DNA from: Flavobacteriaceae bacterium | GTDB lineage: Bacteria; Bacteroidota; Bacteroidia; Flavobacteriales; Flavobacteriaceae | Direction: 5' to 3' | NCBI GenBank assembly: GCA_022425505.1 | Contig: JAKMFI010000003.1 | Span: 1-41,355, forward strand | Length of the DNA: 41,355 nucleotides | Part shown: positions 39,429 to 41,355 of the stretch, piece after piece | Position numbering within the stretch: position 1 is the first letter of the stretch | Layout of the letters: the number at the start of each line of letters is the position of its first letter | Translations under genes and position numbers: made by a program | Notes under the pieces: model-generated | Told to the model about the DNA's origin: nothing | What the model saw: the letters and a program-made list of their open reading frames with translations, nothing else | The model's database searches: none

Positions 39429-40937
39429 ATGAAAAAATACTTTGACGTATACCCTAGAGTATTTTACCCTTCATTGGTATTTATTCTGGGGTTTGTTTTC
39501 TTATCAATCCTGGGCGGCGATGAGGTCCGTCATTTTTTTTCAGAGACAGCTAATCTAATTACTTCACAAACAGGATGGTTGTTTGTTTTAGGAGTGAATA
39601 TTTTCTTGGTGTTTTGTCTCTACATTGCTTTTAGCAAACACGGGAAACAACGACTTGGTGGCAAAAGTGCACAACCTGAGTTCTCCGTTTTTTCATGGTT
39701 TTCTATGTTGTTTTCTGCAGGAATGGGTATTGGCTTGCTGTATTTTAGTGTATCGGAACCCATCACACATTTTGCAAACCCGCCAATACCGAAGTTAGTA
39801 GATGAAGATAGAGCCATACAAGCATTAAACTTTACATTTTTGCATTATGGACTTCACGCATGGGCAATTTACTGTCTGGTAGGATTAGGACTTGCATATT
39901 TTACTTTTAGTAAAAAACTACCATTTTCGTTACGTTCCATATTTTTTCCCGTCATTGGTAGAAAGATTTTTGGCAAAGTCGGAGACTATATTGATATCAT
40001 TGCAGTAATCGCAACTTTGTTTGGCTTAGCTACTTCATTAGGTTTTGGTGCACGTCAAATTGCAACAGGTTTACATTACATTTTTGGCACAGATCCCGGT
40101 CAAACGACACAATTACTCATTATTCTATTTATCACTTGTGTTGCTACTATTTCAGTAGTAACCGGCTTGAAAAAAGGGGTTAAATTTTTAAGTAGACTTA
40201 ACATGATTATTGCCGGAATTTTCTTAATTATTGTGCTGTTGCTTTCTGGTCCTGTAGATATGATTAATATATTCATACAGAGCACGGGGAAGTACTTCAC
40301 CCGTTTTTTTGATTTAGGTACTTTTGCTTCTTCTTTTGTAGACCAAGAATGGCAAAACAATTGGACCATATTTTATTGGGCTTGGTGGATTGCTTGGGCG
40401 CCTTTTGTGGGAACCTTTATTGCACGTGTTTCTAAGGGAAGAACCATCCGCGAATTTGTCTTAGGGGTTTTATTAGTTCCAACAATGATGACGTTTTTAT
40501 GGATTTCCGTTTTTGGAGGTTCTGCACTATCTATGGAACTTCAAACTCCAGGGATTCTTTCTAATGTAGTGCTCAAAGACAGCTCAACTTCGCTTTTTGT
40601 GTTTCTTGAGCAGTTTCCATTGGCTTCAATAACAAGTTTAATAGGAATTTTTATGGTATCCGTTTTCTTCGTTACATCCTCTGATAGTGGATCTTTGGTC
40701 ATAGATAGCATTACAGCAGGCGGAAAGTTAAATGCACCTGTAGGGCAGCGTATTATGTGGGCGTTTATCGAAGGGGCAGTAGCCGCAGCATTACTCATTG
40801 GGGGTGGACTAAAAGCAATGCAAACCGCATCGGTAAGCTCTGGGATTTTATTTTTATTGTTGTTATTTGTCATTTGTTTTTCACTGCTAAAATCTTTGAA
40901 TAGAGATTTTCGTAAAAAGAAATTACAAAAACGTTAA
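39429..40937 (+). CDS. BCCT-family (betaine/carnitine/choline) transporter
   Basis: SAGMGIGLLYFSVSEPITHFANPP; WTIFYWAWWIAWAPFVGTFIARVSKGRTIREF; 12-TM type. Confidence 0.93.
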   Translation: MKKYFDVYPRVFYPSLVFILGFVFLSILGGDEVRHFFSETANLITSQTGWLFVLGVNIFLVFCLYIAFSKHGKQRLGGKSAQPEFSVFSWFSMLFSAGMGIGLLYFSVSEPITHFANPPIPKLVDEDRAIQALNFTFLHYGLHAWAIYCLVGLGLAYFTFSKKLPFSLRSIFFPVIGRKIFGKVGDYIDIIAVIATLFGLATSLGFGARQIATGLHYIFGTDPGQTTQLLIILFITCVATISVVTGLKKGVKFLSRLNMIIAGIFLIIVLLLSGPVDMINIFIQSTGKYFTRFFDLGTFASSFVDQEWQNNWTIFYWAWWIAWAPFVGTFIARVSKGRTIREFVLGVLLVPTMMTFLWISVFGGSALSMELQTPGILSNVVLKDSSTSLFVFLEQFPLASITSLIGIFMVSVFFVTSSDSGSLVIDSITAGGKLNAPVGQRIMWAFIEGAVAAALLIGGGLKAMQTASVSSGILFLLLLFVICFSLLKSLNRDFRKKKLQKR

Positions 40938-40992
40938 AAGTTTACTTGCGATATATTGTTATACCCCTCTGTAATGTTCGAACTTTCAAAAC

Positions 40993-41010
40993 TTTGGGTC
41001 ACGAATAAAT
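40993..41010. repeat. 18-bp direct repeat, right copy (att-like)
   Basis: TTTGGGTCACGAATAAAT identical to 33875-33892. Confidence 0.9.
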
Positions 41011-41011
41011 C

Positions 41012-41044
41012 AAAAGCAAGCAAAATCATAAAGCTTGCTTTTTT
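41012..41044 (+). terminator. Intrinsic terminator after the fourth tRNA tail / BCCT operon
   Basis: AAAAGCAAGC (41012-41021) / GCTTGCTTTT (41033-41042), T-rich 3' side. Confidence 0.85.
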
Positions 41045-41050
41045 GATTTT

Positions 41051-41207
41051 GTGAGGTTTTGATTTTCAAAGCGGAGCTTTGTGAGGATCACTGAGTAATC
41101 CTTTTGTTTGTGAGGTTTTCAAAGCGGAGCTTTGGAGGATCACTGAGTAATCCTTTTGCTTGTGAGATTTTCAAAGTGGAGCTTTGTTAGGATCACGTGC
41201 TAATTTT
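41051..41207. repeat. Three degenerate tandem copies of a double-hairpin repeat
   Basis: GTGAGGTTTT(GATTTT)CAAAGCGGAGCTTTG(T)GAGGATCACTGAGTAATCCTTTTG repeated from 41051, 41110 and 41162; contains CAAAGC-GGA-GCTTTG and GGAT..ATCC hairpins. Confidence 0.85.
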
Positions 41208-41263
41208 TACTTGCATACTTTGAATAAAAGTTTAAGGTACAGATACTACCGTTCTAAACCCAG

Positions 41264-41355
41264 TATGCATACTTCCTGTGTCTGGTGTGGTTTTCATCCG
41301 CATACTGTTTCGGTATCCACTGCAATAACTGTCATGACATAAAAAACTACCGCCT
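41264..41355 (+). pseudogene. Possible degenerate N-terminus of a GIY-YIG-type endonuclease
   Basis: ...ATACTGTTTCGGTATCCACTGCAATAACTGTCATGACATAAAAAACTACCG reads as ILFSVSTAKYYVGHTKN only if several small indels are assumed; window ends here. Confidence 0.25.

Noticed and set aside
33875-41010. 18-bp direct repeat as insertion-sequence target-site duplication
   Set aside because: No transposase or terminal inverted repeats in the interval; the repeat matches the tRNA 3' end, fitting site-specific recombination better.

Overview
The window is a Flavobacteriia/Bacteroidetes-type chromosomal segment, judged from gldB/gldC, SusC/SusD, TAnnTTTG promoter boxes and the dcw cluster layout. Order of content: 3' end of metF; an SGNH hydrolase lipoprotein on the minus strand; an aromatic amino acid operon (prephenate dehydratase, aminotransferase, prephenate dehydrogenase, DAHP synthase-chorismate mutase fusion) running into rsgA, dtd, a MazG-like gene and aroA; queA, rlmN, a polyprenyl synthase and dnaG; a LuxR-type regulator, nadE, gldB, gldC, engB and an alpha/beta hydrolase; a dcw cluster from mraZ to ftsZ; a YqeY-like gene; tRNA-Arg(UCG); and an accessory block marR-susC-susD-BCCT transporter. 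Most notable: (1) an unannotated 21-aa Tyr/Phe-rich leader ORF followed by mutually exclusive antiterminator and terminator hairpins just before pheA, which looks like a transcription attenuator for the aromatic operon; (2) the 3' end of tRNA-Arg and its flank recurs four times, with a perfect 18-bp direct repeat bracketing marR-susCD-BCCT and a terminator after each copy, which looks like a tRNA-targeted island or a small tRNA-tail element; (3) an unusual SusCD-BCCT pairing suggesting outer-membrane import of a quaternary amine or related osmolyte; (4) three 10-bp-spaced GTGGT repeats upstream of mraZ, matching an MraZ operator; (5) a response regulator whose receiver has Glu at the usual phospho-Asp position. 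All calls come from reading the sequence; no database search or folding program was run.
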